A stretch of DNA of 64,000 nucleotides from Streptomyces sclerotialus (GCF_040907265.1 NZ_JBFOHP010000002.1:1984001-2048000); one strand, 5' to 3'; positions 26,317 through 35,389 are shown, numbered from the stretch's first letter. The notes: generated by a model from the sequence alone, not told the origin. Program-made: numbers and translations.

Positions 26317-29300
26317 GTGTCTGACACGACCACCCGGACCGAGGAACGTACGCAGGGCGAGCGGGCACCGGGCGGGCGCAAGCTGCGGTTCCCCGGGCGT
26401 GGTGAGGGCACGCCGCTCTTCCGCAACGCCTACGCGCTGATGCTCAACACGGGCATCTCCGGGCTGCTGGGCCTCGGGTTCTGGCTGGTCGCGGCGCGCT
26501 ACTACACCGAGTCGGCGGTCGGCCAGGGCTCGGCGGCGATCGCCGCGATGAAGCTGCTGGCGGGGCTGACCGCGGTGACGCTGACCGGCGCACTGGCCCG
26601 CTTCATCCCGGTCGCCGGGCGGCGGACGGGCCGGCTGGTGCTGCGTACGTACGCGGGCAGTTCGGTGGTGGTCGCGCTGGCCGCCGTCGTCTTCCTGCTG
26701 ACCCTGGATTTCTGGGGCCCGTCCTACCGCTTCCTGCACGGCACGCTCAACGGCCTGGGCTTCATCGTGGCCGTGGTCGCCTGGTCGCTGCTCACCCTCC
26801 AGGACGGGGTGCTCACCGGGCTGCGCAGTGCCATGTGGGTGCCGGTGGGCAACCTCGTCTTCTCCGCGGTGAAACTGGCCCTGCTGATCGCGATCGCGGC
26901 GGCCGTCCCCACCGCGGGGGTCTTCGTGTCCTGGGTGGCGGCCATCGCGGTGTCCGTGGTCCCGCTGGGCTGGCTGGTGTTCCGGCGGCTGGTCCCCCGG
27001 CACGTCGCTGCCACCGCGCGCACCGTGCGGCCGCCCTCGCTGCGCGAGATGGGCCGCTTCCTGGCCGGCGACTACACCGGCTCCCTCTTCTCGCTCGCGG
27101 TGGTCTACCTCGTACCGGTCATCGTCGCCTCGCAGGTCAGCTCGGCCGACAACGCGTACTTCTACATCACCTCCACGATCGGCGGCACGGTCAACCTGCT
27201 CGCGATCAACATGGGCGCCTCGCTGACCGTGGAGGGCTCGCACGACCCGGCGCGGCTGGCGGAGAACACCCGCGCAGCGCTGCGCCGGATGGCCCGCATC
27301 ATGCTCCCGGTCTGCCTCTTCCTGTTCGTGTGCGCGCCGTACATCCTCGGCGTGTTCGGCGACGGGTACGCGGACGCGGCGACGCCGCTGCTGCGCTGGC
27401 TCGCGGTCGGCGCCGCGCTGCGCGTGGTGATGGAGACCTACTTCGCGGTGCTGCGGGCGCAGAGCCGGACCTCGGGCCTGGCGTACCTCCAGGGCCTGCT
27501 GTGCGTGCTCGTGCTCGGCCTGACGCTGCTCCTGCTGCCGCGGATGGGGCTGACCGGCGCGGGCGTCGCGGAGATCTGCAGCCTGGCGGTGATCGCCTCG
27601 ATCGCCACCGTGAAGCTGTACGGCGTGGTCCGGGGCCGTCCGGCGGCGCCGCTGGCCAAGGCGCCGGCCGACGGGGTCGCCCCGGACGGCGACCTGGCGG
27701 ACCTGGCCGTCCACGGCGACCTGGGCGACGCCGTGCGCGTCCCCCTGGACGACCGGGCGGCGCCGGAGGCGGACGGGGCGCGCCGTCCCACATGGGCGCA
27801 GCGGGCCCGCCTCGACGTGGACACGATGCCGCTGGGCGTGCACGTGGACTTCGACCATATGGAACGGCGGCCCGATGTGCGGCCGCCACTGACGGAGGAA
27901 CAGGTGGCGGACGGGTACCGGGAGCCGGAGACGACGGGCGGCGGGGCCGCCGGTACGGACGCGGCACCGCCCGCGGCCGGCAAGCCGTCCTGGGCGAAGG
28001 AACGGCCGGCGGCCTCCGCCGGAGCGAGCGGTGCCGATCCGGCGGAGGCGCTCACGCTGCCGCTGCCGGCCGTCACACCGGCGGAGGCGTCATCGGGCGC
28101 CTCATCGGGCGCCTCATCGGGCGCGTCATCGGGCGCGTCGGAGGCGAACACGGTGCGGCTGCCGGTCGTCACCCCCTCAGCTGCCGCACCCGGCAGCGGT
28201 ACGGCCGGTGCCGCCGCAGGCCGCGGCGGAGTCACCGCCTTCCTCGCCGCCCGCCCCGACCTCGGCGTCTGGGCCCTGCTCGGCGTCGCGCTCGCGCTCT
28301 ACTGGCTGCCGCTGCGCGGAATGGGCGACGCCGACCTGGACCGGATGGGCGGGCTCGGCCTGATCTCCGTCCTGCCCGTCACGACGCTCGCCGGCGCCGC
28401 CCTGCTCGCCGTGGTCTTCGCCGCGGCCCTCCGGCTCTCCCGGCCGCGCCGGGCCCTGCTGGCGGTGACGCTGACGCTGACGGTCGTGACGCTGCACGCG
28501 CTGCCCGCCGTGCTGGAGACCGAGCCGCGCTTCGCCACCGCCTGGCAGCACCTGGGCTTCCTGGACTACATCGGCCGCACCGGCACCGCCGTACCGGACC
28601 TGGACGCGCGCTGGAGCTGGCCGGGCTTCTTCGCCGGTGCGCAGTTCCTCGCCGAGGCCTGCGGCGTCACCGACTTCGAGGCACTGCTCCGCTGGTGGCC
28701 GCTGACCATCCAGCTCCTCTACCTCGCACCGGTGTTCCTGCTGCTGCGCTCCGTACGGGCGGACTGGCGCGCGAAGTGGAGCGCGGCGTGGCTGTTCGCG
28801 CTGTGCGGCTGGGTCGGCCAGGACTACTTCTCCCCGCAGGGCTTCACGTACCTGCTCTACCTGGCCTTCGTGGCGGTCCTGCTGGTGTGGTTCCGCGACC
28901 CGCGGGTGCTGCCCGGCAAGCTGCGCCCCGGCGAGACCGAAGTGCGCCCGGCTCCCCGCAGGCAGCGCGCGGTCCTGCTCGGCGTGCTGATCGCGCTGTT
29001 CGCGGTGTCCGTCGCCGGTCATCAGCTGACGCCGTTCGTGATGCTCGGCGTGCTCACGTTCCTGGTGCTGGTCCGCCGTTCGACGCTGCGCGGCCTGCCG
29101 CTGCTGCTCGGGGTCATGGTCGTCTTCTGGATCGGCTTCCTCGCCGAGCCGTACTGGTCGGGCCACTTCGACGAGCTGTTCGGCGGCATCGGCGGCCTCG
29201 GCTCCAACGTGGCCTCCTCCGTGTCGGGCCGCATCGAAGGCGGCAGCAGCACGCACCAGCTCGTCCTCTACACCCGGGTGCTGCTGGCCGGTTCGGTACT

Positions 29301-30234
29301 CGCGCTGGCCTGCTGGGGCGTGCTGCGGCGACGGCTGGCGGGCTTCGCCGAACGTTCGCTGCTCGTCCTCGCCTTCGTGCCGTTCCTGGCGTTCGGGATG
29401 CAGTCCTACGGTGGCGAGATGGCGCTGCGCGTCTTCATGTTCGCGCTGCCGGGCGTCTGCGTGCTCGGTGCGCTCGCGCTCTTCCCGCGCCCCGCCGCCG
29501 GGCGGCGCGGCCTCGGACCCCTCGCGGCCCTGCTGGCCGGCCTGGTGCTGGTCTTCGGGTTCCTCGTGGCCCGCTGGGGCAACGAGCCGTTCGAGCGGAC
29601 CCGGCCCGGTGAGGTCGCGGCGATGGAGTACGTGTACGCGCACGACGTGCCGACCGTACGGCTGCTGTGGCTGACCGACGACCCGGTCGAGAACGTCACC
29701 CCGGACATGCCGTGGGGCGCCCGGGACATGGAGCGCGTCCAGTACGAGCCGACCCTCGCGCCGCGCGACCCGGTGCGCGTCGGCCCGCTCGTCCGGGCCC
29801 TGAAGGACGCGGGCCCCCAGTCGTACCTGATCGTCAACCGCGGGCAGTCCGAGGCGCTGCGGCTGGACGGCGGCTACGCCGACGGCTGGGAACGGCGGCT
29901 GCGGGCCTCCCTGGACCGCCACCCCGAGCTGCACCGGGTGCTCGTCAACGACGACGCGGTGCTGTACGAGCTGACGGACCCGCCCGCGGGCCCGGTGCCG
30001 CAGCCGGCCCCCGGGCCGGCCGGCCCGAAGGTCACCTGGACGCCGTGGTCGGTGGCGGGCGGCGTGGCGGCGGTGGCGCTGATCCTGCTGCTGGGCACCC
30101 GGGAGATCGTCCGGGTGGCGCTGCCGCCGAGCGTCGGCAAACAGCGCTGGGTGCAGGGCACGTTCTGGTTCGCCGTGCCGCTGCTCGTGGTCTTCCTGGC
30201 GGCCCTGGTCCAGCGGTTCGTGACGATGTCGTAG
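26317..30234 (+). CDS. lipid-linked glycan flippase fused to polytopic GT-C/polymerase-like domain
   Basis: A 1305-residue membrane protein starting at a GTG. Residues 25-445 form a MOP-superfamily (Wzx/polysaccharide exporter) flippase of about 12-14 helices. Residues about 446-638 are a hydrophilic acidic Pro/Ala/Gly-rich linker with four SSGA repeats (28090-28137). Residues about 639-1100 form a second set of about 10-12 helices with a charged, Trp-rich first outer loop (LDARWSWPGFFAGAQF), like GT-C or O-antigen polymerase-type proteins. A soluble domain (YVYAHDVPTVRLLWLTDD onward) and two final helices follow. It would combine export and polymerisation or transfer of the glycan. The second domain's family is inferred from topology only. 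Confidence 0.8.
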   Translation: MSDTTTRTEERTQGERAPGGRKLRFPGRGEGTPLFRNAYALMLNTGISGLLGLGFWLVAARYYTESAVGQGSAAIAAMKLLAGLTAVTLTGALARFIPVAGRRTGRLVLRTYAGSSVVVALAAVVFLLTLDFWGPSYRFLHGTLNGLGFIVAVVAWSLLTLQDGVLTGLRSAMWVPVGNLVFSAVKLALLIAIAAAVPTAGVFVSWVAAIAVSVVPLGWLVFRRLVPRHVAATARTVRPPSLREMGRFLAGDYTGSLFSLAVVYLVPVIVASQVSSADNAYFYITSTIGGTVNLLAINMGASLTVEGSHDPARLAENTRAALRRMARIMLPVCLFLFVCAPYILGVFGDGYADAATPLLRWLAVGAALRVVMETYFAVLRAQSRTSGLAYLQGLLCVLVLGLTLLLLPRMGLTGAGVAEICSLAVIASIATVKLYGVVRGRPAAPLAKAPADGVAPDGDLADLAVHGDLGDAVRVPLDDRAAPEADGARRPTWAQRARLDVDTMPLGVHVDFDHMERRPDVRPPLTEEQVADGYREPETTGGGAAGTDAAPPAAGKPSWAKERPAASAGASGADPAEALTLPLPAVTPAEASSGASSGASSGASSGASEANTVRLPVVTPSAAAPGSGTAGAAAGRGGVTAFLAARPDLGVWALLGVALALYWLPLRGMGDADLDRMGGLGLISVLPVTTLAGAALLAVVFAAALRLSRPRRALLAVTLTLTVVTLHALPAVLETEPRFATAWQHLGFLDYIGRTGTAVPDLDARWSWPGFFAGAQFLAEACGVTDFEALLRWWPLTIQLLYLAPVFLLLRSVRADWRAKWSAAWLFALCGWVGQDYFSPQGFTYLLYLAFVAVLLVWFRDPRVLPGKLRPGETEVRPAPRRQRAVLLGVLIALFAVSVAGHQLTPFVMLGVLTFLVLVRRSTLRGLPLLLGVMVVFWIGFLAEPYWSGHFDELFGGIGGLGSNVASSVSGRIEGGSSTHQLVLYTRVLLAGSVLALACWGVLRRRLAGFAERSLLVLAFVPFLAFGMQSYGGEMALRVFMFALPGVCVLGALALFPRPAAGRRGLGPLAALLAGLVLVFGFLVARWGNEPFERTRPGEVAAMEYVYAHDVPTVRLLWLTDDPVENVTPDMPWGARDMERVQYEPTLAPRDPVRVGPLVRALKDAGPQSYLIVNRGQSEALRLDGGYADGWERRLRASLDRHPELHRVLVNDDAVLYELTDPPAGPVPQPAPGPAGPKVTWTPWSVAGGVAAVALILLLGTREIVRVALPPSVGKQRWVQGTFWFAVPLLVVFLAALVQRFVTMS
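28090..28137 (+). repeat. 12-bp tandem repeat x4 in flippase-fusion linker
   Basis: Four in-frame copies of TCATCGGGCGCC/G encode SSGA repeats in the linker between the two membrane domains. Confidence 0.9.
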
Positions 30235-30275
30235 GCGGTGCGGGACCGGCACCGGAGGCGGGGCCGCGGTGCCGG

Positions 30276-30312
30276 CCCCGCACCGGCCGGCCGACCCCGC
30301 ACCGGCCGGCCG
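30276..30312. terminator. duplicated GC-rich element between convergent genes
   Basis: Two copies of an 18-bp unit ending in the palindrome GGCCGGCC (30276-30293 and 30295-30312), placed between the convergent flippase-fusion and glycoside hydrolase genes. It is probably a bidirectional terminator. There is no T-run. Confidence 0.4.
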
Positions 30313-30316
30313 TGGG

Positions 30317-31681
30317 TCAGCCGCGCTTCAGCCAGCGGAGCCCGTAGCCCGGCATGTCGAAGGTCTTCCCGTCGATCTTGGCCTGGATGGTCCGGCCGAG
30401 GGTGTTCACGACCAGTACGGCGTCGTCGTCGGCGAGCACCCGCACGTTGGGCCGGTCGTCCGGCGCGACGCGGACGGGCCGGAAAGCGGTGCCCGGCGGG
30501 AATTCCCTGCCGAACCGGGCGAGCAGTTTCATCATCGGCAATTCGCGGCCGCCGCCGTCCAGTTCGGTACTGCGCCACAGACAGCCGGGGCAGTCCTCGT
30601 CCTCGTTCTGCGGATTCCAGTACAGCGCGGTGGCGACGCCGGCCCGCGCCATTTCCATCATGGCGGTGGCCTGTACCGCGGTGCGGTGCGGCTCGCTCCA
30701 GCCGGCCCGGTCGTCGTTCTCGTCGCCGACCTCGACGTACCATTCCGTCCACCACACCGGCAGTCCGGTCTCCTCACGGAGCCACCGGGTGACATCGCCG
30801 AATTTCCTCGTCGCCTCGAATTCGTCCGGCTCGTAGGAGTTGTCCCGGGTGTAGCTGGAGCCGTCGACGGCGAGGAAGTCGGCCCCGGCCTTGTGCTCGT
30901 TCCAGTAGGAGACGGCGTCCAGGACCCGCTGGTCGACCGAGCCCCAGGGCCCCGCCAGGTCGGAGGAGTAGGAGTCGTCACCGGGCCGGTAGCTGTCCAT
31001 GACGACGTACGGACCCCCGACCTGGATCGCCGGATCGACCTTCTTCAGTTCCTCGTAGACCAGGTTGTACAGCTCCGTGTAGCCCTCCTGGTCCCAGCGG
31101 TTCCGGTCCTCGTCGAAGAATCCCTTGAGTTCGTTCCAGACGATGAAGTGCCGGACCTCCGGATAGCGTTTCGCTATCTTTCCCGCCAGTTTCGCGAAGT
31201 CCTCGTAGTGTTCCGGACTCGGCGCCTTCTCCAGCTCCCCCCAGTCCGTCTTCCCGGCCTTTCCGCCCTTCATCCAGTCCGGCGAGCAGCACAGGGTGAG
31301 CACGGGCGTGCCGCCGGTACTGCGGATCAGGGCGAGCCGCCGGTCCAGGTCGTGGAAGTCGTATTTCCCCGGGGTCGGTTCGGGATTGCGCGCGCCCCAG
31401 CCCATGATGTGCTGGTTCTGCGGCATCGGATCGCCGGTGAGCAGCCGGTCGGCCGCCACCTCGGCGGCGGGCTCGCCGCGGTCGGCGCTGAACTCGGTGT
31501 GGGTGAACCCCCAGCCCAGCTGCTCCATCGCCTCGGAACCGCCGAGCACCCCGTTGCCCGATCCCCTGCCCTGCTGCCCGCCCGGCGGTAACCCGCCCAG
31601 GGCCAGGAGTAACGCAAGAACTGTCGCCCCCGTGCCGAGAAGCGCGGTGATCACCCACCGCGTGCGCCCCGGTATTCGCAC
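30317..31681 (-). CDS. membrane-anchored clan-A glycoside hydrolase (GH39-like), TTA-containing
   Basis: About 454 residues from the GTG at 31681, which has GGGGGG 6 nt upstream; starts at 31705 (GTG) or 31714 (TTG) are possible. An N-terminal helix (residues 9-30) anchors or exports it. The TIM barrel has the acid/base Glu184 in VWNELKG and the nucleophile Glu313 in WWTEWY, the clan-A arrangement. Substrate is probably the locus's glycan, for trimming or release. Codons at 31612 and 31591 (residues 24 and 31) are TTA, implying bldA dependence. It is convergent with the flippase-fusion gene. Confidence 0.85.
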   Translation of the reverse strand: MRIPGRTRWVITALLGTGATVLALLLALGGLPPGGQQGRGSGNGVLGGSEAMEQLGWGFTHTEFSADRGEPAAEVAADRLLTGDPMPQNQHIMGWGARNPEPTPGKYDFHDLDRRLALIRSTGGTPVLTLCCSPDWMKGGKAGKTDWGELEKAPSPEHYEDFAKLAGKIAKRYPEVRHFIVWNELKGFFDEDRNRWDQEGYTELYNLVYEELKKVDPAIQVGGPYVVMDSYRPGDDSYSSDLAGPWGSVDQRVLDAVSYWNEHKAGADFLAVDGSSYTRDNSYEPDEFEATRKFGDVTRWLREETGLPVWWTEWYVEVGDENDDRAGWSEPHRTAVQATAMMEMARAGVATALYWNPQNEDEDCPGCLWRSTELDGGGRELPMMKLLARFGREFPPGTAFRPVRVAPDDRPNVRVLADDDAVLVVNTLGRTIQAKIDGKTFDMPGYGLRWLKRG

Positions 31682-31876
31682 CCGTAACCCCCCATGACGT
31701 CCCACAACGGGCAAGCCTAGTCACATGTCCTTCTGTTGAGCCGTGATTCCGCCTTTCGGGCGGGCGAGGGACCCGGACCGGTCGGCCACCTGTCAAGTGC
31801 CCGTCAAGCCCGGTCCGGCCCGTCGCCGCCGGGCAATCCCGTAATTCCGTGTACGGCGCGCGGGTCATGCCGGATC

Positions 31877-32998
31877 ATGGCCCCCATGTGTGCCGATCAC
31901 CTGCCGCCGGGCGCCGCCGAGGAGTCGCTGCCGATCCGTCTGACGATGGACGACAGCGACTCCCCGTCCGACGTGGTGGACGCCCTCTTCCTCGGGCGGT
32001 TCGCCAACGGACGGCAGCCGTACGCCCGCAGCCGCTCCCTGGAGCGGGTCAAGCCGGGCCTGACGCTGCTGCCGCCCGGCGCCGAGGTGTTGCGCTCCGC
32101 CCGTGACGACGACCGCAGCGCCACCCTCGCCGAGGGCGACGGCTGGACGCTGCTCATCTCGCGCTGGAGCCGCGGCGCCGACATCACGGTCACGGCGGTC
32201 AGCGACGAACTGGCGCAGAAGGTGCTGGGCCAGTCCGCCGACGGCGCCGAGGACGAGCCGGAGCCGCAGCCCGCCAACGTCCCGATGGGGTTCTGGTACT
32301 ACTCCCCGCGCCGCGGCCCGTACCGGACCACCCGGCAGATCTCCGCGGGCACCTGGGACGAGATCCGGCCCAACTACACCACGCCGGTCGCCGAGGCCCT
32401 GGACGGCCTGATGAAGGTCACCCCGGAGGAGATCGCCGGCCGGCTGCTGCTCCTGCACGGCCCGCCCGGCACGGGCAAGACCTCAGCGCTGCGCACCCTG
32501 GCCCGCTCCTGGCGCGACTGGTGCCAGGTGGACTGCGTCCTGGACCCGGAGCGGCTCTTCAACGACGTCGGCTACCTGATGGACATCGCCATCGGCGAGG
32601 ACGACGCGTCGGGCCGGGGCCGCTGGCGGCTGCTGCTCCTGGAGGACTGCGACGAGCTGATCCGCGGCGAGGCCCGGCACACCGCGGGGCAGGCGCTCTC
32701 CCGGCTGCTGAACCTGACGGACGGCCTGCTGGGCCAGGGCCGCAACGTTCTCGTCGGCGTCACGACCAACGAGGACCTGGAGCGGATGCACCCGGCGGTG
32801 GTCCGCCCAGGCCGCTGCCTGGCCCGGATCGAGGTCGGCCCGCTCACCCGCACCGAAGCGGCCGGCTGGCTGGGGACGGACGAGGGCATCGGCCGCGAGG
32901 GCGCGAGCCTCGCGGAGCTGTACGCGCTCCGCCGGGGCACCCGCCCCGCCGCGGTCCCCGCCCAGGACACCGGTGCGGACGCGGGGCTGTACCTGTGA
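31877..32998 (+). CDS. AAA+ ATPase with conserved N-terminal domain (DUF5925-like)
   Basis: A 373-residue protein; starts at 31877 or 31886 (MCADHLP) are equally plausible. The N-terminal 140 residues (LTMDDSDSPSDVVDALFLGRFANGRQPYARSRSLERV) look like a streptomycete-specific domain that I recall as DUF5925. The AAA core has Walker A GPPGTGKTS near 195, Walker B LLLLEDCDEL near 255, sensor-1 VGVTTNED and an arginine-finger region MHPAVVRPGRC. It resembles protein-remodelling ATPases, acting in the cytoplasm on an unknown client. No adjacent partner is obvious. Confidence 0.83.
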   Translation: MAPMCADHLPPGAAEESLPIRLTMDDSDSPSDVVDALFLGRFANGRQPYARSRSLERVKPGLTLLPPGAEVLRSARDDDRSATLAEGDGWTLLISRWSRGADITVTAVSDELAQKVLGQSADGAEDEPEPQPANVPMGFWYYSPRRGPYRTTRQISAGTWDEIRPNYTTPVAEALDGLMKVTPEEIAGRLLLLHGPPGTGKTSALRTLARSWRDWCQVDCVLDPERLFNDVGYLMDIAIGEDDASGRGRWRLLLLEDCDELIRGEARHTAGQALSRLLNLTDGLLGQGRNVLVGVTTNEDLERMHPAVVRPGRCLARIEVGPLTRTEAAGWLGTDEGIGREGASLAELYALRRGTRPAAVPAQDTGADAGLYL

Positions 32999-33227
32999 CC
33001 CGCGCCGGAACGAAGGACTGACGGCACGGCCCCGCGGGTGATGGCGCTGGTCCCCGGCCGGGCATGTCCCGCCGCCGGCCGGCCGGGTCCTGCACCGGTG
33101 ACCGGCCGGACGGACCGGTTCCGGTGACGCGCGCACCCCGCGCCCGAGCGGCACCCCCCGCCCGCACGCTTCGGAGGAGCGGCGGGCAGGAACCGCCGGG
33201 GGCGGCAGCGGAGGGCCGCCGCCCGGT

Positions 33228-34208
33228 TCACCGCCGGGAACCGCCGGACCGCGCCCGCCCCCGCGGCTTGAGCGGCACCGGCGGCAGGGCCGGCGCGGGC
33301 AGCGGCGGCCCGTCGTAACCGTGCACCGTCCCGAACCGCTCCCCCGCCATCCAGGCGTCCCGCGCCGCCGCCACTTCGTCACCGCTCCGCGCGACGAAGT
33401 TCCACCACATGACGATCTTCTCCTCGAACGGCAGCCCGCCCAGCAGCATCAGACTGCTGTCGACGTCGGAGCGGACCGGCAGTTCACCGCGCCCGCAGCC
33501 CAGGTACAGCAGCGAGCCGGGCCCGAGCCGTACGCCGTCCACCTCGGTCTCGCCCTCGATCGTCAGCACGGCGTACTCGAAGTCGCTCTCCAGCGGCAGC
33601 CGCACGTGCGTCCCGGCACCGAGCGTGATGTCCGCGCCGACCAGCGGCGAGTAGGTCGTACCGGGCGAGCGCGCGCCCGCCAGCTCCCCCAGGATCACGG
33701 TCGCGCTCAGCCCGCCGCCCCCGGTGATCACCGGCAGGTCGGCATGGTGCTCGAACGACGGCGCCTTCCCCCGGTGCTCGTTCGGCAGCGCCACCCACAA
33801 CTGCGCGCCGTGCAGCACCCGGCCGTGGTCGCGCGGCGACTCCTCCGAGTGCGCGATCGCCCGGCCCGACGTCATCAGGCCCAGCTCCCGCGGCCGTACG
33901 GTCTGCAGCGACCCCAGGCTGTCGCGGTGCAGCACCTCGCCCTCACGCAGCCAGCTGACCGTCTGCAGGCCCATGTGGGGATGCGGCGGCACCTGCATCC
34001 CGGGCTCCTCGGCGATGTCGTCGGGACCGTAGTGGTCCACGAAGCACCAGGCACCGACCATCCTGCGGCCGAGGTTGGGCAGCAGTCTGCGGACCAGCGT
34101 GGACTCGCCCAGCGGAACCTGCTTGCCTGGCTGGAGGTCCCGCACCGGTCCGGTCCGGCCTCCGCCCCCGCAGAGACTGGCCGCGGGCTTGAGATCGAGG
34201 TTGCTCAT
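33228..34208 (-). CDS. pirin family protein (bicupin)
   Basis: A 326-residue pirin. The N-terminal cupin has RRLLPNLGRRMVGAWCFVDHYGPDD and the metal-binding His residues in PPHPHMGLQTVSW and HRDSLGS, plus MTSGRAIAHSEESP. The second cupin covers about 170-290. Pirins are Fe-binding regulators or quercetinases. It starts 19 bp after the DDAH stop on the same strand, so the two are probably one operon. The role in Streptomyces is unclear. Confidence 0.92.
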   Translation of the reverse strand: MSNLDLKPAASLCGGGGRTGPVRDLQPGKQVPLGESTLVRRLLPNLGRRMVGAWCFVDHYGPDDIAEEPGMQVPPHPHMGLQTVSWLREGEVLHRDSLGSLQTVRPRELGLMTSGRAIAHSEESPRDHGRVLHGAQLWVALPNEHRGKAPSFEHHADLPVITGGGGLSATVILGELAGARSPGTTYSPLVGADITLGAGTHVRLPLESDFEYAVLTIEGETEVDGVRLGPGSLLYLGCGRGELPVRSDVDSSLMLLGGLPFEEKIVMWWNFVARSGDEVAAARDAWMAGERFGTVHGYDGPPLPAPALPPVPLKPRGRARSGGSRR

Positions 34209-34226
34209 GACGTCACGATATGGCGG

Positions 34227-35009
34227 TCATGCCGGCAGCCCCCGCAGGCGTACGGACAGACACGTCACACACCCCTCCAGCTTCTCGAACTCCCCGATGT
34301 CGACGGGCACCGGCATGTACCCGAGATCGGCGAACAGCTCCGCGCTCCGCGGCGCACTGGCCGCCATCAGCAGTTTTCCTCCGCCGAGCAGGACGACGTG
34401 GGAGCCGCTCTCCTCCGGTACGGCCAGGAACCGCGGAAACAGCGCCCGCGCCTCGTCGTCGACGAGCGGCGGGTAGCCGATGACGGTGCCGTCGGGAAGC
34501 GCGGTGACGGCCGACTTCAGGTGCAGGACCTTGCTGACCGGTACGGCGACGACCCGCGCCCCCAATGGCTCGAAAGCAGCTCGGATTTGGCGCACTCCGT
34601 CAGCGTTGGTACGCCCGCCGCGGCCCACGTACACCGTGTCGCCGATCTTCAGCACGTCCCCGCCGTCCAGCGTCCCGGGCTCACGCACCCGGCCCACGAA
34701 GCAGCCGAGCGCCTCCACGGTCGCGGCGGCCGCCGCCGTCTCCGGCTTCCGCTCGTCCGCACCGGGCCGCGAGATCAGCGCGGCGTTGCGGTACACCACC
34801 ATGGTGTCCTCGACGAAGACGCCGTCCGGGCAGTCGTCGGCGGGCGGCACCTCGATGGTCTCCCAGCCGTGCGCCTGCAGCGTCCCGACGTACGTCTCCC
34901 ACTGCCGCACCGCGAGCCCGGCATCGACCGGCTGCCGGTCGATGTGCGTGACCAGCCCTTCCGCGAGCCGCGGGCTCGGCCGACGCACGAGAGCCTGCTT
35001 GCTGGTCAT
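34227..35009 (-). CDS. ddaH: dimethylarginine dimethylaminohydrolase / amidinotransferase-fold hydrolase
   Basis: A 260-residue DDAH, which splits N-methylated arginine into citrulline and methylamines. It has FVEDTMVV with substrate-binding Asp/Glu, REPGTLDGGDVL, the catalytic His in LHLKSAVT and the nucleophile Cys in LEGCVTCLSVR near the C-terminus. Length and motif order match the family. It heads a likely ddaH-pirin operon. A run of 21-bp repeats lies upstream. Confidence 0.92.
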   Translation of the reverse strand: MTSKQALVRRPSPRLAEGLVTHIDRQPVDAGLAVRQWETYVGTLQAHGWETIEVPPADDCPDGVFVEDTMVVYRNAALISRPGADERKPETAAAAATVEALGCFVGRVREPGTLDGGDVLKIGDTVYVGRGGRTNADGVRQIRAAFEPLGARVVAVPVSKVLHLKSAVTALPDGTVIGYPPLVDDEARALFPRFLAVPEESGSHVVLLGGGKLLMAASAPRSAELFADLGYMPVPVDIGEFEKLEGCVTCLSVRLRGLPA

Positions 35010-35389
35010 GACGCCCTTTCTGCGGGTCGGACGATACTGAACGACGAGTTAGCAGGGGTACCTTACGCGGGGGGTCCGCGGGGCGGGAAGGGGGACGGAG
35101 GTGCCCCTTCGGGCGCGCCCCTTCGGGGGGGAGCCGTGGTGGCCGTGACGGCCACGACGGGACCGGGTGGCGCTCTCGGAAACCGCCCGGCTCGCTCCCG
35201 CGCTTGCCGCACGGCCACGTCCTTCGCTACAACGGCCGCATACTTCGCTACAACCGCCGCGTACTTCGGTACAACGGCCACGTACTTCGGTACAACGGCC
35301 ACGTACTTCGGTACAACGGCCACGTACTTCGCTGCGCAGGACGTACCGTGCCCGCCTCACCGTGCGACGAGCGTGAGGAGATGGTGGAG
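35010..35389. other. divergent promoter region with tandem repeats
   Basis: A 380-bp gap between ddaH and the beta-propeller gene. The left part (35045-35205) is GC-rich and featureless. The right part is the 21-bp tandem repeat at 35211-35336. Both genes' promoters must lie here. Confidence 0.5.
35211..35336 (+). repeat. six 21-bp tandem repeats with UUCG hairpins
   Basis: Six contiguous 21-bp units (starts 35211, 35232, 35253, 35274, 35295, 35316). Units 4 and 5 are identical and the outer units have diverged. Units 3-5 contain GTAC-TTCG-GTAC, which in RNA is a short stem capped by a C(UUCG)G tetraloop. The array ends 54 bp before the beta-propeller start, so it may form the 5' leader of that mRNA. 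Confidence 0.9.

Noticed and set aside
35211..35336. Possible CRISPR array
   Set aside because: Repeats are directly adjacent without spacers and no cas genes exist in the window. It is a simple tandem repeat.
35204..35389. N-terminal extension of the beta-propeller protein through the 21-bp repeats (RYNGHVL peptides)
   Set aside because: It stays open only because the repeat length is a multiple of 3. The ribosome site and normal composition favour the start at 35390.
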